Positions 34,726 through 43,102 of a stretch of 64,000 bases of DNA are shown here, one piece after another. The DNA lies in contig JBEKMJ010000027.1 of NCBI GenBank assembly GCA_050008575.1, forward strand, positions 17,453-81,452. The letters run 5' to 3'. The position numbers and the translations under genes were made by a program. This DNA is from Bog-159 sp050008575. Its GTDB lineage: Bacteria > Acidobacteriota > Terriglobia > Bryobacterales > Bryobacteraceae. The notes beneath the pieces were generated by a model. That model had not been told where the DNA came from, did no database searches, and saw only the letters and a program-made list of their open reading frames with translations. Position 1 is the stretch's first letter; every line of letters starts with the position of its first letter.

Positions 34726-35598
34726 ATGTGGAAACGCATCTGGCTGACGCTGGAGATGATCAAGTTCGAGCACTCCGTCTTTGCCCTGCCCTTCGCGCTG
34801 ACTGGCGCGCTGCTGGCCGTGCGCCAGTCCGGCCTCGGCGCCGCCGCGGCGTGGGGAAAAATCGGCTGGATCGTGGTGGCCATGGTGGGGGCGCGTTCCG
34901 CGGCCATGGCCTTCAACCGCCTGATTGACGCGCGCATCGACGCGCGCAACCCGCGCACGCGCATGCGCCACCTGCCCGCCGGCCTGGTCTCGAGCGGCTT
35001 TACCTGGGGCTTCGTGACGATCTCCGCGCTGGTCTTCGTGTGCGCCGCGGGCGAACTGAATCCGCTGTGCTTGCATCTGGCGCCGGCGGCCCTCGGAATT
35101 GTATTCTTTTACTCATTCACCAAACGCTTCACCTCGTTCTCGCACCTGGTGCTGGGATTCGCGTTGGGCGTGGCGCCGGCGGCCGCCTGGATCGCCATCC
35201 GCGGATCCCTCGATCCCCGCATCCTTTGGCTCACCGCCGCCGTCACCTTTTGGACCGCCGGATTCGACGTCATCTACGCCTGCCAGGATTTCGAGTTCGA
35301 TTCGGTGGAGGGTCTCTTCAGCTTGCCGCGCCGTCTGGGCATCGCGGGCGCGCTGCGCGTGGCGCGCCTGTTCCACGTGCTGATGATCGCCTGCCTGCTG
35401 ACCCTGGTTTGGAGCCTCGGCCTGGGCGCGCTGAGCCTGGCCGGAGTGGCGGCCGTCACCGGCCTGCTGATTTACGAGCACAGCCTGGTGAAAGCCACCG
35501 ACCTCTCGCGCGTGGACGCCGCCTTCTTCACCATGAACGGCTATGTCAGCATGCTATTCTTTGTATTCTGGGCTGCCGATGTTCTATGGAAATCGTAA
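34726..35598 (+). CDS. UbiA-type prenyltransferase, probable MqnP of the futalosine pathway
   Basis: A 290-residue polytopic membrane protein. The two Asp-rich motifs of UbiA enzymes are present as NRLIDARIDARNPRT and DVIYACQDFEFD. It prenylates an aromatic acid in quinone synthesis. Because the next chromosomal gene is mqnE, it is most likely the MqnP (futalosine) type rather than ubiquinone UbiA. Originally its last codons overlapped mqnE by 17 bp; a copy of that junction now lies at 36926-37000 on the far side of the Doc insert. The product here is complete. Confidence 0.88.
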   Translation: MWKRIWLTLEMIKFEHSVFALPFALTGALLAVRQSGLGAAAAWGKIGWIVVAMVGARSAAMAFNRLIDARIDARNPRTRMRHLPAGLVSSGFTWGFVTISALVFVCAAGELNPLCLHLAPAALGIVFFYSFTKRFTSFSHLVLGFALGVAPAAAWIAIRGSLDPRILWLTAAVTFWTAGFDVIYACQDFEFDSVEGLFSLPRRLGIAGALRVARLFHVLMIACLLTLVWSLGLGALSLAGVAAVTGLLIYEHSLVKATDLSRVDAAFFTMNGYVSMLFFVFWAADVLWKS

Positions 35599-35604
35599 TT
35601 GACG
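35530..35604. repeat. 75-bp direct repeat, left copy (ubiA end plus mqnE start)
   Basis: Matches 36926-37000 at 73 of 75 bases (differences in the tat/tgc triplet at 35542-35544). It contains the last 23 codons of the prenyltransferase gene and the first 7 codons of mqnE. It marks the left edge of the Doc insert. Confidence 0.97.
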
Positions 35605-35989
35605 GCGCTCCAAAAAGCGCGACACCAAAGCTCAAGAGATTCGGTAGCTGACCAAGAGCCCCCGGATCGGTGCGAAAAAACGGCCCGTCCGGATTCGGCC
35701 TCCGGGCCCAACTAGACCGTTCCGTAACCGAAGCGTCCACCTGCCCGCGCGGATCGGCCCACAAGCAGCGCGTTACGCGCCAACTTGCCGCAATTCGGCC
35801 AGCACCGGCGCCCTAGAGCGCTTGCGTGGTCGCTGCGGGATCTTGGCTCGGGACTAGCGCCAGCGTATATTTTGTCGCATGACGCCCGACTCGCGGAAGT
35901 GGGCCCGCGCTATCCCCAAGTCCGCTTCCGAGAAGGTTCGGCCCGTTACGCCCCATAAATCGCCCTTGCGACAGATTGTGGAGGTCGAT
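35605..35989. other. Insert left part, no gene recognised
   Basis: 385 bp past the left repeat without a convincing gene. A possible minus-strand terminator lies at 35675-35708; otherwise there are only short frames with no recognisable product. An AT-rich patch TATATTTTGTC occurs near 35866. Confidence 0.6.
35675..35708 (-). terminator. Candidate terminator downstream of the Doc gene
   Basis: Minus strand: GGCCCG pairs with CGGGCC around an imperfect inner stem, followed by six T. It lies about 280 bp past the Doc stop, so any link is weak. Confidence 0.35.
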
Positions 35990-36385
35990 TTAAGCCTTGG
36001 GCTTCAAAATGTCGCGCAAGAACGCCCCCAAGCCGGATCGATCCAACTCGTGCATGGCCACACGGATCATCGCTTCGTACGTGGCCAGTTCCGGCAAAGG
36101 GCTCGTGTCGACGCCATTGATTTCAAGGAAATCCGCGGCCGCCTGCACCCCAGTACGCTTATTGCCGTCAAGATAGGCCTGACTTTCGGCGATGTGGAAG
36201 GCATATGCCGCGGCGATTTCGTAGAGGTCGCCGGCGCCATAAAAATAGACGTTTTGCGGCTGTGCTATGGCCGACTCCAACGCATGCTCGCTACGCAACC
36301 CGTGCAAGCCGCCATAAGCTTCAATCTGGTCCCGGTGGATCGTGTCGCTCTGTTCGCGGGTCAGAAAGTAGGGTTCCTGTTCCAA
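35990..36385 (-). CDS. Doc-family (Fic fold) toxin with Gln in place of the motif His
   Basis: A 131-residue death-on-curing protein. N-terminal LTREQSDTIHRDQIEAYGG and GLRSEHALESAIAQPQ are typical of Doc. The Fic core reads SQAYLDGNKRTG where Fic/Doc normally has HPFxDGNKRT. The catalytic His aligns with Gln, while DGNKR is intact. Doc phosphorylates EF-Tu and needs that His, so this copy may be inactive or of a variant group. TTG 36385 is the start, 23 bp after the antitoxin stop. It lies in the insert between ubiA and mqnE. Confidence 0.85.
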   Translation of the reverse strand: MEQEPYFLTREQSDTIHRDQIEAYGGLHGLRSEHALESAIAQPQNVYFYGAGDLYEIAAAYAFHIAESQAYLDGNKRTGVQAAADFLEINGVDTSPLPELATYEAMIRVAMHELDRSGLGAFLRDILKPKA

Positions 36386-36408
36386 GGAAATCGCTGTCGT
36401 GAAGCGGC

Positions 36409-36807
36409 CTACTCGGCGAGACGGCGAAACAGACCGGCGTGCAATGAACTCGTCTTCCGGTGAGCTTCCCTAAACCGTTCAGCGGATGCGTAGCGTAAAT
36501 TGGAAGGTCGCTCGATCACGCGGTCTCCTGCGTCTCTTGCGCTAACCGGCGAGTGCCCGGTGGATTTCAGGTAATCGGAAAGCGAACTGCTGCCCGTTCG
36601 ATCCAGCAGCGTCTCCAAGTGTGCGTCTCCTCGAATGCCCGGAGCGAAGCTGTCGCCATAAGTTTGGCGAAGCGTATCGATGCGGGTGTCGCCCCTCTTC
36701 TCACGGATCTGCGCGCCGTTATCCCGTTGGCGATTGTCGAGGCCGGGGCGTCTGCTCCCTCGCCCAGGGCCCACTTTGCTGCGCCCTCTCGTTCGTTGCT
36801 TTGGCAC
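36409..36807 (-). CDS. Probable antitoxin of the Doc pair
   Basis: A 132-residue basic protein that precedes the Doc gene. The core NGAQIREKRGDTRIDTLRQT, then FAPGIRGDAHLETLLDRTG and SLSDYLK, resembles small proteins I associate with Doc toxins; the C-terminal helix (ERFREAHRKTSSLHAGLFRR) would be the toxin-binding part. GTG 36807 has a good TAGGAG site 8 bp upstream. The family name is not certain; position and gene order are the main evidence. Confidence 0.65.
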   Translation of the reverse strand: MPKQRTRGRSKVGPGRGSRRPGLDNRQRDNGAQIREKRGDTRIDTLRQTYGDSFAPGIRGDAHLETLLDRTGSSSLSDYLKSTGHSPVSARDAGDRVIERPSNLRYASAERFREAHRKTSSLHAGLFRRLAE

Positions 36808-36925
36808 GATACGCTCCTATCCAATTCTAGCGAACCCGAACCATTTCGCCAACCCGGACTCTCCAGGTTCGTGGAAATCCAGCATTTGGCTGAAGACGCC
36901 GGGCAGGCCCCGCCCTTCTCCGATA

Positions 36926-37000
36926 ACCATGAACGGCTGCGTCAGCATGCTATTCTTTGTATTCTGGGCTGCCGATGTTCTATGGAAATCGTAATTGACG
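36926..37000. repeat. 75-bp direct repeat, right copy
   Basis: Right copy of the repeat at 35530. It supplies the mqnE start region and a stranded fragment of the ubiA 3' end. Distance between copies is 1396 bp. Confidence 0.97.
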
Positions 37001-38100
37001 ACCCGCGCTTGAGGCCAATTCTGGAAAAAGTGGAGGCGGCCCAACGTCTGTCTTATGACGATGGCGTGACGCTGTTCGAGACCTCCGATATTCTGTCCGT
37101 CGGTTACATGGCCAACCTGGTGCGCGAGCGTTTGCACGGCTCCATCACTTACTTCAACGTGAACCGGCACATCAACCCGACCGACGTGTGCGTGGCCAGT
37201 TGCCGTTTGTGCGCGTTCGGCAAACGCGCCAAGGATCCCAAGGCCTACACCATGTCGCTCGAAGAAGTGTGGCATCGCGCCGGCGAAGGCTGGAGCGAGG
37301 CGGTCACCGAGTTCCACATCGTGGGCGGGCTGCATCCCGAGTTGACGCTGGATTGGTATTGCGAGATGCTGCGCGGTTTGAAATACCGTTTCCCGCAGGT
37401 GCACCTGAAAGCCTTCACCATGGTGGAGGTGGCGTATCTGGCGCAACGCGGGAAGATTTCGGTGCGCGAGGTGCTGGAACGGCTGCGCGACGCGGGCATG
37501 GATTCGCTGCCGGGCGGCGGCGCCGAGATCTTCTGCGACCGCGTGCGGCGCATCATTTGCGATCACAAGATCACCGGCGAGCAGTGGATCGAGACCGCGC
37601 GCACGGCGCATTCGCTCGGGTTGCACTCCAACTGCACCATGCTCTACGGCCATATCGAGAACGCCGAAGACCGCGCCGACCATCTGGTGAAATTGCGCGC
37701 GCTGCAGGATGAAACCGGCGGATTCGTGACCTTCATCCCGCTGGCCTTTCATCCCGACAACACGCCGCTCCAGCACATCCCCAAGACCACCGGCTTCACG
37801 GACATCAAGAATATCGCCGTGGCGCGCCTGATGCTGGACAATATTCCGCACATCAAAGCCTACTGGATCATGATGACGCCGCGCATCGCGCAGATCGCGC
37901 TGCGGTTTGGGGCGGACGATATCGACGGGACCGTGGTGGAGGAAAAGATCTACCACGACGCGGGAGCTACTACCAGCCAGGGGCTGCGGCGCGGCGAACT
38001 ATTGCAATTGATCCGCAAGGCGGGGCGGGAACCGGTAGAGCGCGATACGCTGTACCGGCCGGTCACGCGTACGGAGACCGCCTTCACCGTCCTGGTGTAA
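36982..38100 (+). CDS. mqnE: Aminofutalosine synthase (radical SAM)
   Basis: A 372-residue radical SAM enzyme of the futalosine menaquinone pathway, making aminofutalosine from the chorismate-derived enolpyruvyl benzoate and SAM. The FeS motif is CVASCRLC (CxxxCxxC) after NVNRHINPTDV. FHIVGGLHPELTLDWYCEML, LKAFTMVEV and DSLPGGGAEIF distinguish MqnE from MqnC. ATG 36982 is chosen at the conserved N-terminus; the frame is open far upstream only through the insert. With the prenyltransferase it indicates menaquinone made by the futalosine route. Confidence 0.95.
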   Translation: MEIVIDDPRLRPILEKVEAAQRLSYDDGVTLFETSDILSVGYMANLVRERLHGSITYFNVNRHINPTDVCVASCRLCAFGKRAKDPKAYTMSLEEVWHRAGEGWSEAVTEFHIVGGLHPELTLDWYCEMLRGLKYRFPQVHLKAFTMVEVAYLAQRGKISVREVLERLRDAGMDSLPGGGAEIFCDRVRRIICDHKITGEQWIETARTAHSLGLHSNCTMLYGHIENAEDRADHLVKLRALQDETGGFVTFIPLAFHPDNTPLQHIPKTTGFTDIKNIAVARLMLDNIPHIKAYWIMMTPRIAQIALRFGADDIDGTVVEEKIYHDAGATTSQGLRRGELLQLIRKAGREPVERDTLYRPVTRTETAFTVLV

Positions 38101-38106
38101 AGGAGG

Positions 38107-38143
38107 GCGGGCAATTCTGCCCGCAGCCGGCTTTCAGCCGGCT
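38107..38143. repeat. Hairpin pair with distinct words
   Basis: GCGGGCAATTCTGCCCGC (38107-38124) and AGCCGGCTTTCAGCCGGCT (38125-38143), adjacent and both near-perfect palindromes. No GTGGGGC foot, so only loosely a member of the family. It lies 6 bp past the mqnE stop and could end its transcript. Confidence 0.7.
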
Positions 38144-38194
38144 CTGCGGCCTCGGACTTCGCATAGCATCGCCTCGGAGGGCAATCAAACGTAT

Positions 38195-39396
38195 ATGGAT
38201 CGCAGAACATTCCTGAAAACCACCGGCGGGCTGGCGGCCGGCGCCGCGCTGACTGCCGACATGTTGCGCGGCCACATCGCAAATCAAACACATCGTGGTC
38301 CTGATGATGGAGAACCGCAGCTTCGATCATTTCCTGGGCTGGCTGCCTAACGCCAACGGTATACAAGCCGGCCTGTCCTATGTGGACGCGAGCGGCGTCA
38401 GCCATCCGACGCACGAGCTCGGACCGGATTGGACGGGCTGTGGTTACAACGATCCCGACCACAGCTACGATGGCGCGCGCATCGAGGTGGATCACGGCCT
38501 GATGGACGGTTTCATGCGGACTTCCACGGCGGACGTCTATGGCATCGGCTACTATCGGGAAGCCGATAACCAGTTCCTGCCGAAGTTCGCCCGTAACTTC
38601 ACCACTTGCGACATGTACTTCCCGTCGATCCTCAGTTCCACGTTCCCGAACCGCATTTTCCAACTTTGCGGCCAGACCGACCGCCTGGACGACAGCGTGG
38701 ATCTGTGTTCCTATCCCACGATCTTCAATCACTGCTCCCAGGCCGGCGTCGGCAGCAAGTATTACTACGGCAACGTCCCGTTTCTGACGCTCTTCCCCAT
38801 CGACGCCATTGAATACGCGCACTCGTTCTCGGACTTTCTTTCCGATTCCGCGAGCGGCTCTCTGCCGCAGGTGTCTTTCGTGGACCCGTCCTTCACGCTG
38901 GTGCTCAACACAGCCAACGACAACCATCCGCATTCCGACATCCGCAACGGCGATGCGTTGATGGTCGCAGGTATACCATGCGGTGGCTACGAGCCCCGCA
39001 TGGAAGAATACCGTCCTGGTGCTGAACCACGACGAATGGGGCGGATTCTTCGACCACATCCCGCCGCCTCGCGCGCTGGCGCCCAACAATACCGATCCCG
39101 ACCTGGTCGATGGCAAAGCCCTGCTGGGTTGCCGCGCGCCCTGCATCGTGGCGTCGCCATGGACCGTTGGCGTACCTTCCAACCCGGCGGTCAATCACAC
39201 CGTGTTCGATCATACTTCGGTACTGAAGATGATCGAATCCGTTTTCAATGTGCAGCCGCAGCCGGTGACTCCGCAAAAGATCTGTTTGAGCAGTATCAAT
39301 CCCGGCGGCGGGCTGGTGCGGCCCGACGCGGAGCCGAACTCCTTCCAGAGGCTCGAACAGGCCGCGAAGGAGCGTGGCTGGCCGGTTTATCCGTAG
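38195..39396 (+). pseudogene. Phospholipase C/acid-phosphatase-type phosphoesterase, two apparent frameshifts
   Basis: Three frames together give one Tat-exported phosphoesterase of about 400 residues. Frame 1: DRRTFLKTTGGLAAGAALTA (Tat signal). Frame 2 (from about 38280): HIVVLMMENRSFDHFLGWLP, the catalytic N-terminus of the family, to SFVDPSF and NDNHPHSDIRNGDA. Frame 3 (from about 38965): YHAVATSPAWKNTVLVLNHD, EWGGFFDHIPPP, and FDHTSVLKMIE. The frame changes are near 38275 and 38965. The metal and nucleophile motifs are otherwise intact, so recent decay or assembly indels are both possible. ATG 38195 follows CGGAGGG. Confidence 0.88.
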
Positions 39397-39419
39397 AGCG
39401 ATCGCTGCGCAGGTTGGGC

Positions 39420-39743
39420 CTATCGCAGCAGACGCCGGAGCAGCACCTCGCCAACGTCCCGGCTGGCGTCCATCACCGCCGCGACTTGGACCGCTTCAGG
39501 GTGTAAGTGATAAATCAATCTGTAGCGGGAGACCAGGATTTCCCGATACACAGTAATCCCTTGTTGCAGCAGTTCGGGCACAATCCGGCCGCGCAACGCG
39601 CTGCCACCCAGGGTCTTCGATTGCTTGAGCAGCTCCCGGCCCAGGCGCCGCGCCGCGTCGGGGCGATCGGAGGCCACGAATTCCAGGATTTCAAACAAGT
39701 CCGCGTAGGCCGGCGTCGTCCAGCGTACGGGCAACCGCTTCAA
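39420..39743 (-). CDS. RelE/ParE family toxin
   Basis: A 107-residue ParE/RelE-fold protein: VRWTTPAYADLFEILEFVA, ALRGRIVPELLQQG, YREILVSRYRLIYHLHPEAV. Members inhibit gyrase (ParE) or cleave mRNA (RelE); the helical N-terminus and the IVPEL and YREI/YRLIY blocks favour ParE-like. Its start overlaps the Phd stop by 4 bp, antitoxin first. Confidence 0.88.
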   Translation of the reverse strand: MKRLPVRWTTPAYADLFEILEFVASDRPDAARRLGRELLKQSKTLGGSALRGRIVPELLQQGITVYREILVSRYRLIYHLHPEAVQVAAVMDASRDVGEVLLRRLLR

Positions 39744-40009
39744 TCCGGGAACCTCTTTTGGAAGCCGGCCTCCACATCTGCCTGCGATTTCCAGTGTCCC
39801 TTCCGATACTCCGCATCGGATTGAGCCAGAATCTTAAGAAGAATCAGTGCATCCTGCATTTGCTCATAGCTGGCGGCATCCATGACTACCGCGCGCGCCA
39901 GTCCGTTCTGCGTGATCACCACCGGACTGCGGCTCTCGTTCACGGTCTTGACCAGTTCTGCGGCATGCGTCTTCATATAAGTGATCGGTTTGACGTTGGA
40001 TGCCTTCAT
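39740..40009 (-). CDS. Phd/YefM antitoxin
   Basis: An 89-residue Phd/YefM-type antitoxin: NVKPITYMKTHAAELVKTVN, SPVVITQNGLARAVVMDAAS, YEQMQDALILLKIL. ATG 40009 is chosen at the usual N-terminus; an upstream start would add 21 residues without family similarity. It probably autorepresses the pair and blocks the ParE-like toxin. Confidence 0.9.
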   Translation of the reverse strand: MKASNVKPITYMKTHAAELVKTVNESRSPVVITQNGLARAVVMDAASYEQMQDALILLKILAQSDAEYRKGHWKSQADVEAGFQKRFPD

Positions 40010-40078
40010 GGTGCCTAATATAGCACGGAATTCGGACCGCCGTGCGCGGCGGGCGGCACAACCACCAGCCACCAGCCA

Positions 40079-41470
40079 CTAACCACCAGCCACGGCGAGC
40101 GAAGCTCGCTGCACCATCTCCCAGGCCCGCATCACATGCTCGCGCGTAGTGCCCATATTTCCGATCGCCAGGTGCAGCGAATACTTCCCGCGCAGCACCG
40201 TGTGCGAAAGGAAGAACTCGCCGGAGGCGTTCACGGTTTCCAGCACGCGCCGATTCTCGTCGTCCGTGCCCTTGTACCGGAAGCAGACCACGGAGAACGG
40301 CGAGGGCGCGGTCCGTTCGAATCGCGGATCGGCGTCCACCGCGGCAGCCAATTCCTGCGCCCAGGCGATCTGGTGGCGAATCATATCCGCCAGCTTTTCG
40401 TGGCCGAAGTAGCGCATCACGAACCAGAGCTTCAACGCGCGGAAGCGGCGTCCCAACGGCACGCCGTAGTCCATGAAATTCACCGCGCGGCCGTCTTGGG
40501 CGGTGCGCAGATATTCCGGCACCAGTGAAAACGCGCGCCGCAGAATGTCGGGCCGCCGCGTGTAAAACGCGCTCAGGTCGAAGGGCGTGAAGAACCATTT
40601 GTGCGGGTTCACCACCAGCGAATCCGCGCGTTCGGCGCCGTGCAGAATGTGGCGGAACTCGGGCACGATGGCGGCCGATCCGGCGTAGGCGGCGTCCACA
40701 TGCAGCCATAGTCCATGGCGCGCGGCGATATCCGCGATGGCAGGCACGGGATCGGTGCTGGTGGTGGAAGTGGTCCCCACCGTGGCCACCACGCAGAAGG
40801 GCCGCAAGCCGGCCGCCAGATCGGCCTCTACCGCCGCCGCCAGCGCTTCGGGACGCATGCGGAATTCGGCGTCCACCGGAATTTTGCGCACGTACTGCTG
40901 GCCGATGCCAATGGCGATGGCGCCTTTCTCGATCGAGGAGTGCGCCTCTTCGGAACAATATAGTGTCAGTCCGCGCGATGCGCCCAGCGTGCGCGCCTCG
41001 GGATCGGCCATCTCGCGCGCGGCCGCGATGGCGTGCATGCTGCTGGTCGAAGCCGTATCGTAAATGATGCCGAACCAGCCGTCCGGCAGCCCCATCCACT
41101 GCCGCAGCCAGCCGAGCGCCACCTGCTCCAGTTCCGTCGCGGCCGGCGACGTCTTCCACAGCATGGCGTTGGCATTCAGCGCGGCCGCCAGCAACTCCGC
41201 GACGATGCCCGGCCCCGGCGCGGTGTTGGCGAAGTACGCCATGAATCCGGGATGGTTCCAATGCGTGATGGCCGGCACGATCAGTTGCCGGAAATCTTCG
41301 AGCAGGCGCTCCATCGGCTCGCCCCGCTCCGGACCGGATGCCGGCAGCGCATCTACAAGCTGGCCTGGCTCCATCTTCGGCAGTACGGGATAATGTTCCG
41401 GGTGCGAGAGGTAATCGGCAACCCAGTCGACAGACTCGTGCGCAAACCGGCGGAACTCTTCGGGAGACAT
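40079..41470 (-). CDS. PLP-dependent group II amino-acid decarboxylase (aromatic type)
   Basis: A 463-residue fold-type I decarboxylase. N-terminal HWNHPGFMAYFANTAPGPGI and the PLP Lys in NPHKWFFTPFD match aromatic-L-amino-acid decarboxylases; HVDAAYAGSA holds the Asp that binds the pyridine N, and TVGTTSTTSTDP the PLP loop. Substrate is likely Tyr/Trp/Phe or DOPA type but cannot be fixed. It stands alone, followed by a low-complexity CCACCAGC-rich stretch that separates it from the Phd gene. Confidence 0.94.
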   Translation of the reverse strand: MSPEEFRRFAHESVDWVADYLSHPEHYPVLPKMEPGQLVDALPASGPERGEPMERLLEDFRQLIVPAITHWNHPGFMAYFANTAPGPGIVAELLAAALNANAMLWKTSPAATELEQVALGWLRQWMGLPDGWFGIIYDTASTSSMHAIAAAREMADPEARTLGASRGLTLYCSEEAHSSIEKGAIAIGIGQQYVRKIPVDAEFRMRPEALAAAVEADLAAGLRPFCVVATVGTTSTTSTDPVPAIADIAARHGLWLHVDAAYAGSAAIVPEFRHILHGAERADSLVVNPHKWFFTPFDLSAFYTRRPDILRRAFSLVPEYLRTAQDGRAVNFMDYGVPLGRRFRALKLWFVMRYFGHEKLADMIRHQIAWAQELAAAVDADPRFERTAPSPFSVVCFRYKGTDDENRRVLETVNASGEFFLSHTVLRGKYSLHLAIGNMGTTREHVMRAWEMVQRASLAVAGG

Positions 41471-41584
41471 ATCTTCATTGGATCATTTCGCGCCAGCTTC
41501 CGGGTCTGCCGCCAATAGGCTTGGACAGTCGTGCACTGGACTCTAATGAAACAAATCCGCCCGTTGCACAGACCCTCTTCTATG

Positions 41585-42085
41585 TCATGTCTGCCCTGAC
41601 CCTGGCGCCATTGTTCGCCCGGAGCCCGCCGCCGCGGGCGATTTCAACGAGGATGGCAAGGTGGATGTCGCGGTCAATCATGCATTCGGCCAGTTCGATA
41701 TTCAACCTGGAAATGGGTACCTTCCGTCCGGGCCCAATCACCACGGCTAGATGGAAATCCAGACTTGGCGTTTGGCTCGAAGCAGGGCTTTTCGGTGATC
41801 CTGGGCCACGGCGATGGAACGTTCTCCGCGCCTGCCTACTATGCGATCGGCGCCATCTCCGGCATCGCCGGAGGCGACTTCAACGGCGACCGCAAGTTGG
41901 ATCTGGCGGTCGCCGTGGATCTTCTTCCGGGCGACAATTCCATCCTGGTTTATCTCGGCAACGGAGACGGTACGTTCATCCGGCCTCTGGTTGGTCCTGA
42001 AGGATCGAGGGCCGGCTGGAACGACTTTCTCGTAGCGAACGAGTATGGCGCCGCTACGGTGCCGTTCAAGGATTCCCGAGAGTAG
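41585..42085 (+). pseudogene. FG-GAP/VCBS repeat protein remnant
   Basis: Two frames hold FG-GAP repeats: GDFNEDGKVDVAVNHAFGQF (from about 41637) and then, from 41765, GDFNGDRKLDLAVAVDLLPG with VYLGNGDGTF. Each repeat has the calcium-binding DxNxDxxxD pattern. A stop or frame change near 41750 separates them and no full-length start is seen, so this is a decayed piece of a larger secreted beta-propeller protein. Confidence 0.75.
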
Positions 42086-42413
42086 TTACGTTCACGCACG
42101 CTCCCAACAACGCGACCAGCGCCGCGGGGATATAGAAGAGTCCGATCGAGAACCCGCCAATAATGGCGAACGCCCAAAGGACGACCGTCGCCCCGATCCG
42201 CACAACCTGTCTCGGGAACACCAGAGGGAGCAGCGTCGCTATTAAGGGGAATGAAAGCGGAATCGGGACCCACAAACCCTCTTTTTCAAGAATTGTCGTC
42301 CGGTGAAACTGGCCGCCCCAGTTACCGCTGCCGCTCGGATACACCAGCAGGAATACGGACGCTGCCAGCGCCAAACTGAACGAGACTGCCGGCAAGATTT
42401 TTTTCACAGTCAC
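42066..42413 (-). CDS. Small membrane protein, unknown function
   Basis: A 115-residue protein with about three hydrophobic helices (ILPAVSFSLALAASVFLLVY, PLSFPLIATLLPLVFP, VVLWAFAIIGGFSIGLFYIP). I do not recognise a family. It overlaps the methyltransferase gene by 4 bp and is the last gene of the hom operon. It partly overlaps the FG-GAP remnant on the opposite strand. Confidence 0.65.
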   Translation of the reverse strand: MTVKKILPAVSFSLALAASVFLLVYPSGSGNWGGQFHRTTILEKEGLWVPIPLSFPLIATLLPLVFPRQVVRIGATVVLWAFAIIGGFSIGLFYIPAALVALLGACVNVTTLGNP

Positions 42414-43102
42414 TTCTTCTCAAACACTACCATGTACTGACTATTCTTGATATGCTCGCGCTCGGATACCTTACGGAATCCGTTGCGCTCGATCTCGCGC
42501 ACCAGGTCGGGCTCGTCCAGCCGGATATGCTTCACCGCGTCGCCGCGCGGCATGGCATTCGGACGCTTGTAATACTCCACCACCACCAGGCGGCCGCCGG
42601 CCCGCAACGCCTGCACGAAGGCCGCCAACATTTTTTCCGGATAGTTGTAATGATGGTAGGAATCGAGCGCCAGAATCACGTCCACGCTGCCATCGGCCAG
42701 ATGCGGATCCACCTCGGTGCCCTTTACGAAAGCTACGTTGCCGAGCTTCTGTTCTTCGGCGCGCTGTCTCGCGGCGTTCAGAAAATCCTCGAAGATGTCT
42801 TCCGCCATCACGTGCCCCGCCGGTCCCACGGCGCGGCTCAGGTACGGCAGCATGTAGCCCACGCCCGTACCGATATCCGCCACGGTCATGCCGGGCTTCA
42901 ACTGCATCCCGTCGACCAGTTCCTGCGGCCTCTCGGTGGCGTCGCGCCCCACACTGCCCAGGCCCGCCGCAATCTCTTTGCGGCCCTCGGCGGTCTGATA
43001 GCGTTGGTTGGCGTCGGTGGCCACCTGCGCCCATAGCGTTGCGCAGCATGCGCAGCAGGCGGCCAGCGGCAGAGCGCGACCCGTTTTAATCAGGCTCCTC
43101 AT
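42410..43102 (-). CDS. Class I SAM-dependent methyltransferase with N-terminal signal sequence
   Basis: A 230-residue methyltransferase: motif I VADIGTGVGYMLPYLSR, AEDIFEDFLNAA, VDVILALDSYHHY. The first 26 residues (LIKTGRALPLAACCACCATL then WAQ) form a cleavable signal-peptide-like leader. Export is unusual because SAM is cytoplasmic, yet such leader-bearing methyltransferases recur in acidobacterial genomes by my recollection. It overlaps hom by 4 bp. Substrate unknown. Confidence 0.85.
   Translation of the reverse strand: MRSLIKTGRALPLAACCACCATLWAQVATDANQRYQTAEGRKEIAAGLGSVGRDATERPQELVDGMQLKPGMTVADIGTGVGYMLPYLSRAVGPAGHVMAEDIFEDFLNAARQRAEEQKLGNVAFVKGTEVDPHLADGSVDVILALDSYHHYNYPEKMLAAFVQALRAGGRLVVVEYYKRPNAMPRGDAVKHIRLDEPDLVREIERNGFRKVSEREHIKNSQYMVVFEKK

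Noticed and set aside
36553..36981. N-terminal extension of mqnE
   Set aside because: The open frame upstream of 36982 runs antisense through the antitoxin gene. The conserved protein begins at ATG 36982, the start that originally overlapped the prenyltransferase gene.
40050..40095. CCACCAGCCAC-rich stretch as a functional repeat
   Set aside because: Short low-complexity run partly inside the decarboxylase stop region; no wider family seen in the window.
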